NCBI GenBank assembly: GCA_023954855.1 | Contig: JAGSGY010000016.1 | Location: 25,316 to 89,315 of the forward strand | Direction of reading: 5' to 3' | DNA length: 64,000 nucleotides | Source of the DNA: Pseudomonadota bacterium | GTDB lineage: Bacteria; Myxococcota_A; UBA796; GCA-2862545 | In this document: positions 27,043 through 36,499 of the stretch, in pieces | Layout: each line of letters opens with the position of its first letter | Numbering within the stretch: position 1 is the first letter of the stretch | The notes under the pieces: generated by a model | The model's database searches: none | What the model saw: the letters and a program-made list of their open reading frames with translations, nothing else | Told to the model about the DNA's origin: nothing | Made by a program: the position numbers and the translations under genes

Positions 27043-27717
27043 ATCGACGCCAACACCCCACACATCGGAACGCTGAATGAGGGCTCGCTGCATGCGGCGC
27101 TGAAGGCCCAGTATGCGCGTCCGGGTGATGCCTTCGAGGTTCCGCTCGAGGGCTTCGTTATCGACATTCGGCGGGCCGACACGCTGGTCGAGATTCAGAC
27201 CGCGTCGTTCGGGTCCATGGGCAACAAGTTCGACCGACTGCTCGAGGCTCACCGCATCCTGCTGGTTCACCCCATTGCGGCCGAGACCTACCTGCAGCGG
27301 CCGGGCGGTCGGGTCAGGAAGTCCCCGAAGAGGGGCTCACTGTTCGACATCTTTGAGGAGCTGGTCAGCATTCCGACGCTGCTCGACCACCCGAACCTCA
27401 GCCTCGACGTGGTGATGGTGTCCGTCACCAAGGTTCAGCAGCCCGACCCTCGCGCACGCCGGGGACGTGGTGGGTTTCGCACGGTCGACCGCGTGTTGAG
27501 ACACGTGATCGAGACGCGACACTTTGGTGGAACCCAGGACCTCGCTGCGCTGCTGCCCGACGGCCTTCCTTCCGAGTTCACGACTGCCGACATCGCCGCC
27601 CACGCCAAGGTGTCCCGCGACATCGCACAGCGCATGGCGTTCTGCTTTCGGGCGCTGGAGGTGATCGTGCAAGTCGGGCGCACCAAGGCGGGCATTCACT
27701 ATCGCCGCGGTCGGTGA
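27043..27717 (+). CDS. Conserved hypothetical protein with non-canonical start
   Basis: The first ATG in frame is at 27217, but protein-like sequence clearly begins earlier ('GTLNEGSLHAALKAQY', then 'VPLEGFVIDIRRADTLVEIQ'). The frame opens at 27034 and contains no ATG, GTG or TTG before 27217. ATC 27043 or CTG 27073 are the only plausible starts; from ATC the product is 224 residues. The 'VIDI..ADTLVEIQTASF' segment could be a PD-(D/E)xK-like nuclease core, but this is a guess. The C-terminus is basic with a helix-turn-helix-like stretch ('FTTADIAAHAKVSRDIAQRM'), compatible with DNA binding. Confidence 0.7.
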   Translation: MDANTPHIGTLNEGSLHAALKAQYARPGDAFEVPLEGFVIDIRRADTLVEIQTASFGSMGNKFDRLLEAHRILLVHPIAAETYLQRPGGRVRKSPKRGSLFDIFEELVSIPTLLDHPNLSLDVVMVSVTKVQQPDPRARRGRGGFRTVDRVLRHVIETRHFGGTQDLAALLPDGLPSEFTTADIAAHAKVSRDIAQRMAFCFRALEVIVQVGRTKAGIHYRRGR

Positions 27718-27792
27718 GCTGGCGGCGCGCGTGGCCCAGTTGTCACGCACCCGGTCGAGCCCTTGCCGTTATGGCGCCCGCTGGAGGCACTC

Positions 27793-28539
<747 letters not shown>

Positions 28540-28548
28540 TGGCTAGAC

Positions 28549-29610
28549 CTATTCGGCGGCGTTCATGCGCTGAAAGGCCACCTTGTCGCTGACTTCGGTG
28601 GACCCGTCGAGGATGTCCGAAACGGTGTCGTCGTCGAGCACGTGTCGTCGGGCAAAGGCCAGCGCATAGGTCTGGATGATCTCGAAGCCCTCGTCGGTGT
28701 CGAGCGTGAAGCAAGAGCCCAGGGCGAACGCATTGTGGCAGGCACCCTCGATGTCGAGCCAGGTGAAGTCGATGCTGTCCATCGCGTCCCACTGACCCTG
28801 CTGCCCGACGGGGTCCTCGGTCCCCGACATGAACATCACCGGCAGGTCTACGGTGCTGTGCCCGTTGTCGCCGAGCCAGCTGCGGCGAATGGTGCCCGCC
28901 ATGGGAATCGTGGCGACGACCCGCGGATCGTCGAAGCCTGCGGCGAACTCGGCGCGTTCGGCCTCGGTACACGAGCGGTCGACGCAGAAGGTGTCGATGT
29001 TGTCGTAGCTACCGCCAGCCGAGGCCCAGGTGGTGTACGAGCCGAAGCTGTGCCCCGACATGACGACCTTGGCCGTATCGGCGAGGCCTGCGAACTCGGG
29101 GTCCCGCTCGAGCAGATCGAGCGACTCGGCGATGTCGTGGGGCCGGTGGATGAAGTGCGCTGTCGTCTTTGGCTCGACCGTGTCGAAGGTCAGGTTGTCG
29201 AGGTGGTCCGGCGCGATGGTGATCCATCCGTGCGTCGCGAAGTGCCGCGCCAAAAACGAGGACGAACCCCCGAAGCCGCGATCGCCGTGGCTGTAGACCT
29301 GTACTGGAAACGAGCCGCCATAGGCCGAGGTTGCCAGCGCTGCGTCGGGCACGACCTGGTCGTCGGTGAAGACCTCGTAGCTGTAGCTGACCTCGTCGAA
29401 GTCGGCGGACTCGGTCGGGTACCAGATGTGCACGTCGAGGGTGCGGGTACCCTCGCCGAGCCCTGGATCGTAGGTCAGCGTTGTGAGGCGATAGCCGGGG
29501 TTGAAGGGGCCACGCGCCGCCACGTCGAGGGACAGGCCATCCACCGGTTCCGGCTCGGGTTCGGGGCTACCGGAGCAAGCGACCAACAGGGCAACGATGG
29601 GCCATTTCAC
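28549..29610 (-). CDS. Secreted alpha/beta hydrolase lipoprotein (PAF-acetylhydrolase/dienelactone hydrolase-like)
   Basis: 353 residues. The signal peptide has lipobox 'LLVAC', followed by a Pro-Glu spacer. The alpha/beta hydrolase core shows the oxyanion region 'VQVYSHGDRGFGGSS', nucleophile elbow 'GHSFGSY', acid 'MSGTEDPV' and a late His in 'GACHNAF'. The arrangement resembles bacterial PAF-acetylhydrolase II-like esterases. It is likely an envelope esterase or lipase. Its ATG overlaps the upstream lipoprotein stop (ATGA), making it the last gene of the DUF1592-DUF1552 operon. Confidence 0.85.
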   Translation of the reverse strand: MKWPIVALLVACSGSPEPEPEPVDGLSLDVAARGPFNPGYRLTTLTYDPGLGEGTRTLDVHIWYPTESADFDEVSYSYEVFTDDQVVPDAALATSAYGGSFPVQVYSHGDRGFGGSSSFLARHFATHGWITIAPDHLDNLTFDTVEPKTTAHFIHRPHDIAESLDLLERDPEFAGLADTAKVVMSGHSFGSYTTWASAGGSYDNIDTFCVDRSCTEAERAEFAAGFDDPRVVATIPMAGTIRRSWLGDNGHSTVDLPVMFMSGTEDPVGQQGQWDAMDSIDFTWLDIEGACHNAFALGSCFTLDTDEGFEIIQTYALAFARRHVLDDDTVSDILDGSTEVSDKVAFQRMNAAE

Positions 29611-30416
29611 GGGGCCTCCGTAAAGAGCCAGGCGGGAATCGCCGTGTAGTGCACGGTGAAGGAGATGTAGCGGCAGTCGCCGTCGTCGTCGAGGTCGACG
29701 TCGGCATTCGCCTCGAGGGCGGACCGGACCGGCTCGGCGATCTGCGGGTCGCCGTTGCTGTTCACGAAGTCGAGGGTCGGGTCCATCTGGTCGAGCGAAA
29801 TCAGTCCAGCCAAGCGACCCTCGGCGTGGCCCTCTTCGACATCGATCTCGACGATGGCGTCGTGCAGCGTGAAGTCCAAGGCGTAGCCGAGCACGCTGAG
29901 CGGTAGGTCGAGCTCGAGTCCGTGGCCGCGCGTGAGTGGACCGGCGAAGCTGATCTCTTCGGTGCTCGAACTCGGCAGCTCGGTGTCGACGTCGAGGGTC
30001 TGTCCGGCGACCAGGCGTCCATCGGCGCCGACAAGGGCGGGTCCTACGGCACGTCCGACTTCCATGGTGTTCGCGTCTTCACCAGCGTCGACCTCGATGG
30101 TGACGAGCAGATCGCCGTCGTCGATGGCCGCCTGAACCAGTCCAGCGACCGCATCGCCCGCGACGACTTCCATTGCGGGCATCAGGGTCGAGAATGCGTT
30201 GTCGACGCCGGGTGTGCCGTCGAGACCGATCAGATCACCGTGTCCGCAGCTGGCCGCGTCATCCTCTGGCGAGACCACGCCGTCGAGGTTGAAGCCCGAG
30301 ACGAAGCCCGGCTTGGGTTGGCTGGTCAGGGAGAGCGAGTCGATGAGCCACAGCTGCGCGTCCTGGGGAGCGGAACACGCACCGAGCACAGGCAGGAGCC
30401 ACAGTGCGCGCCTCAC
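29607..30416 (-). CDS. Lipoprotein of unknown function, 269 aa
   Basis: The signal peptide with lipobox 'LGAC' is clear (lipid Cys at residue 14). The mature part is acidic and beta-rich, with one internal Cys and a C-terminal 'DLDDDGDCRYISFTVHYTAIP'. I do not recognise a domain. Its start codon directly abuts the DUF1552 stop, and it overlaps the hydrolase gene by 4 bp, so it is part of the same operon and probably the same envelope function. Confidence 0.8.
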   Translation of the reverse strand: MRRALWLLPVLGACSAPQDAQLWLIDSLSLTSQPKPGFVSGFNLDGVVSPEDDAASCGHGDLIGLDGTPGVDNAFSTLMPAMEVVAGDAVAGLVQAAIDDGDLLVTIEVDAGEDANTMEVGRAVGPALVGADGRLVAGQTLDVDTELPSSSTEEISFAGPLTRGHGLELDLPLSVLGYALDFTLHDAIVEIDVEEGHAEGRLAGLISLDQMDPTLDFVNSNGDPQIAEPVRSALEANADVDLDDDGDCRYISFTVHYTAIPAWLFTEAP

Positions 30417-31751
30417 CTACACCTCGATGTCGGCGAGGCTGTCGCTGGTGAGGCCCTCTTCGGCGCCGATCTCGGCGAGAGATAGGCCCATGGCGCGTGT
30501 GAGCGACATCATCACCTGGCTGGCGTTCTCTTGGCCGGCCGAACGGTAGTGCATGTCCTGGTGGAAGAAGCCGTTGGCCGAGCCACCAATCAGAAGCGGC
30601 ATCTCGTCGAGGCTGTGGGTCTTGCCGAGCGAGACCTCGGAGGTCGCGAGAATCGCGCAGTGGTCGAGCAGCGTCTGATCTGCGCCCTCGGGCACGGCGT
30701 CGAGAGCCTGGAGGAAGTAGCTGTACTCCTCGATGACCTGGGTCACGATGGCGCGAACCTCGGGCTGGTCGCCGGGCTCGTCGTGGGTCAGGTTGTGGTG
30801 GCCGGCCGAGGCACCTGGGAAGAGCGTGTTCCCGACGGGACGGCTGAGCCAGTTCGATGCGACACGCGTCTGGTCGCAGGCGTAGGCCATGACGAGGATG
30901 TCCGCGAAGGCGCGCGACTTGGCCGAGAACTGCGGGCGACCGTCGATCTCGGGGTAGGAGGCCTCGGGCTCGGTCGGGTAGCCACACGACGCGAGGTTCG
31001 GCGGGTCCTCTTCCATGCGGGCCAAGCGCAGCTCGAGGGAGCGAATGCCGTCGAGGTGCTGCTCGAGGCGAGCTTTGTCCGCCGCTCCGACGCGTGCAGA
31101 CAGGGCGTTGGTCTCGTTCAGGACCGCGTCGAGGATGCTGCGGCGCAGACCAATCTTCGGGTCGATGATCGGCGTATCGCCCGGCAGGGTGAAGCCCACA
31201 CCGAACAAGCGCTCGAACAGCGCGTGAGGCGACTCCTCGGCCGGGTTCACGTTGTGAGGGCCGTTGTGCGAGTTGCCGATGCCGCCGTCGACGCTGACCT
31301 CGAGCGAGCCGTACAGGGTCTGTGACCCGACCTCGTTCGCGATGATCTGGTCGATCGAGGGCACCTGCATGGTGCTTTCATCGCCGGTGGTGATGCCCGG
31401 TGCGCAGGACAAGATGCCGGCGAGGCCGCTGTAGTGCGGAAGAACGTTGGGCACCTTCACGCTCATGCCGCTGACCGCGAGCAGCTTGTGCTTGATCGGT
31501 GCGAGGGCCTCGAGCTGCTCGGAGAGCGCCCAGTCGTCGGCAAAGCCTTCGCCGGTGGGGGTCCAGAGGTCCGGCACGTTGCCGTTGCCCCAGAACACCA
31601 GGCCAAAGCGCGTGGGGAAGCCGCTGGCGGTGCCGGCGTAGGCCGTTCCCTGGGCATTCATCATGCACTCGAGCGGCGGCAGCCCCACAGAGACGACGGA
31701 TCCGGCCAGGAGGCCGCGCAGCACAGAGCGTCGGGTTGGGTACTTGGACAT
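30417..31751 (-). CDS. DUF1552 domain protein, Tat-exported
   Basis: 444 residues. The N-terminus is a twin-arginine signal ('RRSVLRGLLAGSVVSVGLPP') and the body is a DUF1552 protein: 'RFGLVFWGNGNVPDLWTP' near residue 47, an alkaline-phosphatase-like 'VRAIVTQVIEEYSYFLQAL', and 'GSANGFFHQDMHYRS'. DUF1552 is found paired with DUF1592-family proteins in Myxococcota and Planctomycetes. The biochemical role is not established. Tat export suggests folding with a metal or cofactor in the cytoplasm. The start lies two bases after the DUF1592 stop. Confidence 0.88.
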   Translation of the reverse strand: MSKYPTRRSVLRGLLAGSVVSVGLPPLECMMNAQGTAYAGTASGFPTRFGLVFWGNGNVPDLWTPTGEGFADDWALSEQLEALAPIKHKLLAVSGMSVKVPNVLPHYSGLAGILSCAPGITTGDESTMQVPSIDQIIANEVGSQTLYGSLEVSVDGGIGNSHNGPHNVNPAEESPHALFERLFGVGFTLPGDTPIIDPKIGLRRSILDAVLNETNALSARVGAADKARLEQHLDGIRSLELRLARMEEDPPNLASCGYPTEPEASYPEIDGRPQFSAKSRAFADILVMAYACDQTRVASNWLSRPVGNTLFPGASAGHHNLTHDEPGDQPEVRAIVTQVIEEYSYFLQALDAVPEGADQTLLDHCAILATSEVSLGKTHSLDEMPLLIGGSANGFFHQDMHYRSAGQENASQVMMSLTRAMGLSLAEIGAEEGLTSDSLADIEV

Positions 31752-31753
31752 GC

Positions 31754-33334
31754 TTACTCCACGGCTCCGGCCTTGCGGAAGCCGTTGGATAGGACGGTGT
31801 CGACCACCAGGCTTGCGACGCGGTAGTTGCCCCGCTTGAAGTCGTCGCCGAGGGCAATGAGTGCGTCGGCCTCGCCCACCGACTCGCGGTGGCCGGTGGC
31901 GTAGCGGTACAGGTGGGTCTTCATGCAGTTCGGCGTGTCTTCATGCTTGGCGATGCGCTCAGCGAGGCCAAACGAGTCGTCGAAGGTATCTTCGCCGTTG
32001 CCAAAGTCACCGCTGGGGTCGATGGGGAAGTCGTTGTCGACGGTGCGGTATCGCCCGATGCCGTCGTAGTTCTCGAGACCGAGTCCGATCGGGTCGGTGA
32101 AGGCGTGGCAGGTCGCGCACGCCGGGTTCTCCATGTGGAAGGTCAGCCGATCGCGCATCGTCGGCAGATCTTGGTCGGCCTCGGGGATGGCGGTGTTCAG
32201 GCCAGCCGGCGGGGGCGGCAAGGGCTGGCAGAGCACAACCTCGCGAATGAACTTGCCGCGAAGGGTCGGCGAGGACTGGGTCGGGTGCGCGTTCATCGCC
32301 AACAGGCTTGCGTGTCCGAGCAGGCCGACGCGGCCGTCGGAGTCCGAGAACTCGATGGAGTCGAAGCCCTCACGCACCGGTGAGCGCACGTTGTAGAGCG
32401 CGGCGAGCTCTGGGTTGACCCAGGTCTTCTTGGTCGTGAACAAGTCGCGGTAGTCGCCGTCGGTGTCGAAGACCCAGTCCTCGAACAAACGCAGCGTCTC
32501 TTCTTCGGCGGCCGGCCCGATCTCGGGAGACCAGTGGTTGAAGAGGAAGGGGTCCTTGCTCACGTGCGCGACCTCGTACAGCTCGAGGTAGTCGCCGAAG
32601 AAGGTGCGTAGGCCGTGCCGGGCGCGGTCATCGGCGAGCAAGCGCTCAGTCTGCTCGATGAGTCCGTCGCGGTTCGTCAGGTTGCCGGCGGCTGCGGCGC
32701 CGAGCAGCTCGTCGTCCGGGATGGTGTTCCAGAGCAGGAACGAGAGTCGCTCGGCCATCTCGTAGTCGGTGAAGCGGTAGCCGCCGGAGCGGTCCGGGTC
32801 CGTCTCGCCGAGCTCGACTCGGTAGAGAAAGTTTGGCGACTGCAGCATGCCGGCGACAGCGAACTGAAGGCCGGAGTGGAAGCTTCCGAGCTCGTCGGAG
32901 GCCGCGTCGGAGATGCCAACCCAGACCGCAAGTTCGTCGGAGCTCAGCGGACGGCGCCACGCGTGCAGTCCGAAATCTTCGAGGAAGCTCTCGGCACAGG
33001 CCGTGTCTTCGGTGGTGCATCCGACCACTTCGTCGCGCCAGGCAGGGTCATCCATCACCTGCGCGACGGCGTCGAAGGCGGCGGCCTCGTAGAGCTCCAC
33101 ACCACGCGGAGAGATGGTGGTGATGCTGGAGCCGATCTCGATCAGTCCCTCGGCGGCCACATCGGGCTCGAGCCGATCCGAGACGAGCAGCTGCTCACCG
33201 AACAGATCGTGCAGGGCGTTCGTGTATTGAACCTGGGTCAGGCGCCGCAGGGTCGGGGACGGGGGCTCCACCTCGGGAGGCTCGCTCGAACAGGAGGCAA
33301 GCGCGACGAGGAGGAGCAGGGAGAGGCGCGGCAT
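31754..33334 (-). CDS. DUF1592/DUF1588/DUF1595-family lipoprotein with CxxCH motif
   Basis: 526 residues. Lipobox 'LASC' at the N-terminus. Domains follow the known DUF1587-1595-1592-1588-1585 order: 'LRRLTQVQYTNALHDLFG' (DUF1587), 'FLYRVELGETDPDRSGGYRF' region (DUF1592), 'LRGKFIREVVLCQPLPPPP' (DUF1588), and 'FGLAERIAKHEDTPNCMKTH' (DUF1585). CATCH near residue 405 could bind one c-type heme. First gene of a four-gene operon with DUF1552, a lipoprotein and an esterase. TAGAAT and GGAG sit upstream. Confidence 0.9.
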   Translation of the reverse strand: MPRLSLLLLVALASCSSEPPEVEPPSPTLRRLTQVQYTNALHDLFGEQLLVSDRLEPDVAAEGLIEIGSSITTISPRGVELYEAAAFDAVAQVMDDPAWRDEVVGCTTEDTACAESFLEDFGLHAWRRPLSSDELAVWVGISDAASDELGSFHSGLQFAVAGMLQSPNFLYRVELGETDPDRSGGYRFTDYEMAERLSFLLWNTIPDDELLGAAAAGNLTNRDGLIEQTERLLADDRARHGLRTFFGDYLELYEVAHVSKDPFLFNHWSPEIGPAAEEETLRLFEDWVFDTDGDYRDLFTTKKTWVNPELAALYNVRSPVREGFDSIEFSDSDGRVGLLGHASLLAMNAHPTQSSPTLRGKFIREVVLCQPLPPPPAGLNTAIPEADQDLPTMRDRLTFHMENPACATCHAFTDPIGLGLENYDGIGRYRTVDNDFPIDPSGDFGNGEDTFDDSFGLAERIAKHEDTPNCMKTHLYRYATGHRESVGEADALIALGDDFKRGNYRVASLVVDTVLSNGFRKAGAVE

Positions 33335-33357
33335 TCGGGCTCCAGCAGTGCGGGCGC

Positions 33358-33363
33358 ATTCTA
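33358..33363 (-). promoter_or_regulatory. -10 box (TAGAAT) of the DUF1592 operon
   Basis: TAGAAT on the minus strand lies 23 bp before ATG 33334 and is followed by GGAG near the start codon. It is the closest match to TATAAT among the TAG-type boxes of this window. Confidence 0.45.
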
Positions 33364-33412
33364 CCGCAGGAATGCCCTGTCGTCGCGTGTTCGCTGACGC
33401 TCGTCAGGCGGC

Positions 33413-33757
33413 TCAGACCTCCATGAGACTCACGAAGAGCGGAATGCCACACGCGAACGAGAGCCCCAAGCAGATCAGCAGCTGAATCGACAGGTTCAGT
33501 AGGCCCAGCCCGACGCCCATATCTGCAGCCGCGGCACCGAGGCCCGTCTGTTGAGCTTGCGCCCGCCCGGCCATGCCGGTGGCCAGCCCAATCGCCGTCG
33601 CCATCAGCACCACGAGCATCGGAATCCACCAGATCACCGGAATGACGCAGAGCAGGCAGGCGAACACCTGCGCAATGAGACCGACGACCCCACTGATGAC
33701 GCTCACGGTGGCCAAGGTGTTGGGGCGGACGTGCTCGAAGTCGTCGAACTCGCTCAC
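33413..33757 (-). CDS. Small membrane protein, three to four helices
   Basis: 114 residues. After a short acidic N-terminus (~residues 1-15) come hydrophobic segments at about 18-40, 43-62 and 83-110, the first rich in Cys. It resembles DUF4190-type small membrane proteins in size and pattern, but I cannot assign it firmly. The start overlaps the upstream gene stop by 4 bp (ATGA), so the two form a two-gene unit. No catalytic residues are apparent. Confidence 0.7.
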   Translation of the reverse strand: MSEFDDFEHVRPNTLATVSVISGVVGLIAQVFACLLCVIPVIWWIPMLVVLMATAIGLATGMAGRAQAQQTGLGAAAADMGVGLGLLNLSIQLLICLGLSFACGIPLFVSLMEV

Positions 33758-34335
33758 TGGGCCGACTTTGCAGCACCCGCGCCGACCCGGGCTTGAAGGG
33801 CGGTGTAGCCCTCGTGGCCGAGGATCTCAGTCATGCGTTCCTCGTGCTCTGCGCGAAACACCTTCATCTCCTCGCGCCCCTGCTCCGGGCTGACGTCGCC
33901 CTCGTAGATTGCGCGCCGGAAGTCGGTCAGGGTCAGCATGAAGTCCTCGGTGTAGGCCTTGAGCTTCTCGGTGTCCTCGACGCTGATGTTCTCCTCGATG
34001 GCGAAGGACTCGACCTCGTCGCGCATGTTGGCGAGCCAGATGTCGCGTCCACGCTCGCGCCGGGCTTCGGCATCGCGGCGCATCTCTTCTTGTTCTGGGG
34101 TGAGCATCGGCTCGGCCGCACTCGGCTGGGCATGGCGAACGACGGCCGCCCCCGACCGAATCAGCTCTTCTGGACTTCGCCCCTCGTAGAGGCCTGGCTG
34201 CACGGATTCGGCCTTCTGAACGGCCTGAGCGAGCTCGAGCTGGGTGTTCAGGCTGCGGATCTGAAGCGCCTGCCATCCGGAAAGGCCCGCGAGCAGCGCG
34301 ACGCCGACCGCGAGTGCAACTCTCACCTGGTCCAA
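33754..34335 (-). CDS. Membrane-anchored coiled-coil protein, 193 aa
   Basis: TTG 34335 is chosen because GGGGAGG lies five bases upstream; no ATG precedes the hydrophobic anchor. The N-terminus has one membrane helix ('VALAVGVALLAGLSGWQAL'), then a long charged helical region (heptad-like Glu/Arg-rich, residues ~70-150). The C-terminal part reads 'FRAEHEERMTEILGHEGYTAL', recalling periplasmic Spy/CpxP-like helical proteins, though not decisively. Divergent from the K+ channel gene with a 69-bp shared promoter. Confidence 0.7.
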   Translation of the reverse strand: MDQVRVALAVGVALLAGLSGWQALQIRSLNTQLELAQAVQKAESVQPGLYEGRSPEELIRSGAAVVRHAQPSAAEPMLTPEQEEMRRDAEARRERGRDIWLANMRDEVESFAIEENISVEDTEKLKAYTEDFMLTLTDFRRAIYEGDVSPEQGREEMKVFRAEHEERMTEILGHEGYTALQARVGAGAAKSAQ

Positions 34336-34392
34336 AGTGGCCTCCCCAACTGTTGTACTCCATGCTGGCGTCCCAGGACAGGCGCGCTGGGC

Positions 34393-34398
34393 TACAGT
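34393..34398 (+). promoter_or_regulatory. Candidate -10 of a leaderless promoter (K+ channel)
   Basis: TACAGT lies 6 bp before ATG 34405 with no ribosome site. It is the same hexamer at nearly the same spacing as before the hybrid kinase gene. Confidence 0.4.
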
Positions 34399-34404
34399 GC
34401 GGCG

Positions 34405-35880
34405 ATGCTCGACTCCATCCACGAGGCCTTTCACCGGCGTACCGCCCGCAGCTATGCGGTGGTGGAGGCATTGGTCTGGGTGCTCGTCGCCCTATCGATC
34501 TTGCTCGTGTTCGCCGAAGTCGCCCGTGGAGAGCCACTTACCGGGGCTGTCGCTCAGATCGACACCGTGATTCTCTACCTCTTCGGTATCGAGATCGTGC
34601 TCCGCGTCGGCAGCTTTCGCCCCGCAGCCCTCGATGTGCTCGACCTGACGCCGGGCCAGCGTGCGTATCACCACGTGGTCGGCCGACTGCTCTTCTGCCT
34701 TCGTCCGCTGGTGCTCGTCGACATCATCACCGTCGCGGCTGTGGTGCCGGCGCTGCGTGGCCTTCGCGCGGTCCGCCTGCTGCGTCTGCTCCGGTCGATC
34801 AACTTCTGGCGCTACTCGTCGCCCGTGCAGAGCTTTACACGTGCACTTCAAGAGAATGTGCTGCTGTACACGCTCGCGTTCTCGGCGATGGGCGTCGAGG
34901 TCCTCGTCGGCGGCCTGACCATCTTCCAGGCCGAGAAGAACGTCGACAGCGACATCGCGACGATTGGCGATGGCATGTGGTGGGCGCTCGTGACCATCAC
35001 GACCGTCGGCTACGGCGACATGACGCCCATCTCGCCCGTCGGAAAGGTCATCGGCGGTGTGCTGATGGTCGCCGGCATGGTCACGCTTGCCCTGTTCGCA
35101 GGCATCATCGGCCAGACCCTCTTGAACACCGTACTCAGCATTCGCGAGGAGCAGTTCCGTATGAGCGGCCACATGAACCACCTGGTGATCTGCGGCTACG
35201 ACTCGGGCGCACGCATGCTGCTCGACGCGCTGCAGGCCGAGCGCTTTGGCGAGGAGACCGAGGTGGTCATCTTTGCCGAGGGGCCCCGAAGCGCCGATGT
35301 CCCACCGACCTTTGCGTGGACACAGGGCAGCCCGATCAAAGAGTCCGAGCTCGCCAAGGCGCGGATTCGCTATGCCCGAGCGCTGATCATCATCGGTCCT
35401 CGGGGGGTTCCACCAGAACTCGCCGACGCGCAGACGATTCTGACCCTCTTCACGATTCGTCGGTACCTACGGAAGACGGGCGTGAAGCGCAACGAGCCGC
35501 TGTACATCGTCGCCGAGATCCTCGATGCCGAGAACGTCTCGCACGCGGAAGCTGCGGGTGCAGACGAGGTCATCGAGACCACGCGCCTCGGCTTCTCGCT
35601 GATGGCCCACGCCATCACCACCCCCGGCTCCGGCCAGGTGATTAGCCAGGTTGCGGGTGCGAACCGGCACAACCTCTACGTCGATCCGCTACCCGCTTCC
35701 TGGGAAATTTCGGGGACGTTCGGCGAGGTGGCTGCGGCGGTGCGGCTGAAGACCGGCGCACTGGTCATGGGAATGCACATCGACCACGAGGAGCGCCTCA
35801 ACCCTTCGGACGACGCGCTGGTACCCGCTGGGGCGCAGCTGATCTACCTGGCGGACAAAGCGTTGCTCGCGGTGGACTAG
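34405..35880 (+). CDS. Voltage-gated-type K+ channel with RCK (TrkA-N) domain
   Basis: 491 residues. Six membrane helices including an S4-like Arg-rich segment ('LRAVRLLRLLRSINFWR'), the pore loop with selectivity filter 'TITTVGYGDMTP', then a long RCK/TrkA-N region from ~residue 265 ('MNHLVICGYDSGARMLLDAL') and a probable TrkA-C part at the end. The RCK glycine motif reads GYDSGA rather than GxGxxG, so nucleotide binding may be altered. It conducts K+ across the inner membrane, gated by voltage and/or a cytosolic ligand. Confidence 0.9.
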   Translation: MLDSIHEAFHRRTARSYAVVEALVWVLVALSILLVFAEVARGEPLTGAVAQIDTVILYLFGIEIVLRVGSFRPAALDVLDLTPGQRAYHHVVGRLLFCLRPLVLVDIITVAAVVPALRGLRAVRLLRLLRSINFWRYSSPVQSFTRALQENVLLYTLAFSAMGVEVLVGGLTIFQAEKNVDSDIATIGDGMWWALVTITTVGYGDMTPISPVGKVIGGVLMVAGMVTLALFAGIIGQTLLNTVLSIREEQFRMSGHMNHLVICGYDSGARMLLDALQAERFGEETEVVIFAEGPRSADVPPTFAWTQGSPIKESELAKARIRYARALIIIGPRGVPPELADAQTILTLFTIRRYLRKTGVKRNEPLYIVAEILDAENVSHAEAAGADEVIETTRLGFSLMAHAITTPGSGQVISQVAGANRHNLYVDPLPASWEISGTFGEVAAAVRLKTGALVMGMHIDHEERLNPSDDALVPAGAQLIYLADKALLAVD

Positions 35881-35927
35881 CGTGTCGCGATTCGTCTGAC
35901 ACGCAGGTGGGTGAAGGTGGGCTGGGC

Positions 35928-35933
35928 TAGAAA
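35928..35933 (+). promoter_or_regulatory. Candidate -10 box (TAGAAA) of the peroxidase gene
   Basis: GGGCTAGAAA lies 20 bp before ATG 35954 and AGGAG follows. No clear -35 hexamer. Confidence 0.35.
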
Positions 35934-35953
35934 CAGTCTTCGCAGGAGTTCCC

Positions 35954-36499
35954 ATGTTCAAGAAGCTCGTCTCCGCCGGCCAACGCCTGACCTACGGAGC
36001 CTCGCCGGATGGCGGCCCCGAGTCGCTCGAGGCGCTGAGTGTCCACAAGCTCGACGGTGAAGACTTCGACCTCGACAGCCTCGACGGCAAGGTCGTTCTC
36101 TTCGTCAATGTCGCCAGCCGCTGTGGCCTGACGCCACAGTACGCGCAGCTCGCCGAGCTTCAGAAGACCTACGGCGACCGAGGCTTTACGGTGATCGGCA
36201 GCCCGTGCAACCAGTTCCTCGGTCAGGAACCCGGCAGCGCGGAAGAGATTCAGTCCTTCTGCTCGATCACCTATGGCATCGACTTTCCCTTGCTCGAGAA
36301 GCAAGAGGTCAACGGTGCCGGTCGCAGCCCGCTCTACCAATTCCTCATCGGCAGCGAGGCCGGAGGCGGGGACAACATCGCCTGGAACTTCGAGAAGTTC
36401 CTGGTCGGACGCGACGGCACGGTCCTCGCCCGCTTCGCGCCGAAGACACTGCCTGACGCACCGAAGGTCATCGCCGCGATCGAGGCCGCACTCGCCTAG
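35954..36499 (+). CDS. Glutathione peroxidase family thiol peroxidase
   Basis: 181 residues. Peroxidatic Cys lies in 'VNVASRCGLTPQY' (Cys instead of selenocysteine), with the conserved 'PCNQF' Gln motif and Trp-Asn in 'IAWNFEKFLVGRDG' completing the tetrad. A ~28-residue N-terminal extension precedes the usual ~160-residue core; its first helix is weakly hydrophobic but is not a clear signal. It reduces organic hydroperoxides, in bacteria usually with thioredoxin. The stop overlaps the convergent cytochrome gene by 4 bp. Confidence 0.92.
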   Translation: MFKKLVSAGQRLTYGASPDGGPESLEALSVHKLDGEDFDLDSLDGKVVLFVNVASRCGLTPQYAQLAELQKTYGDRGFTVIGSPCNQFLGQEPGSAEEIQSFCSITYGIDFPLLEKQEVNGAGRSPLYQFLIGSEAGGGDNIAWNFEKFLVGRDGTVLARFAPKTLPDAPKVIAAIEAALA

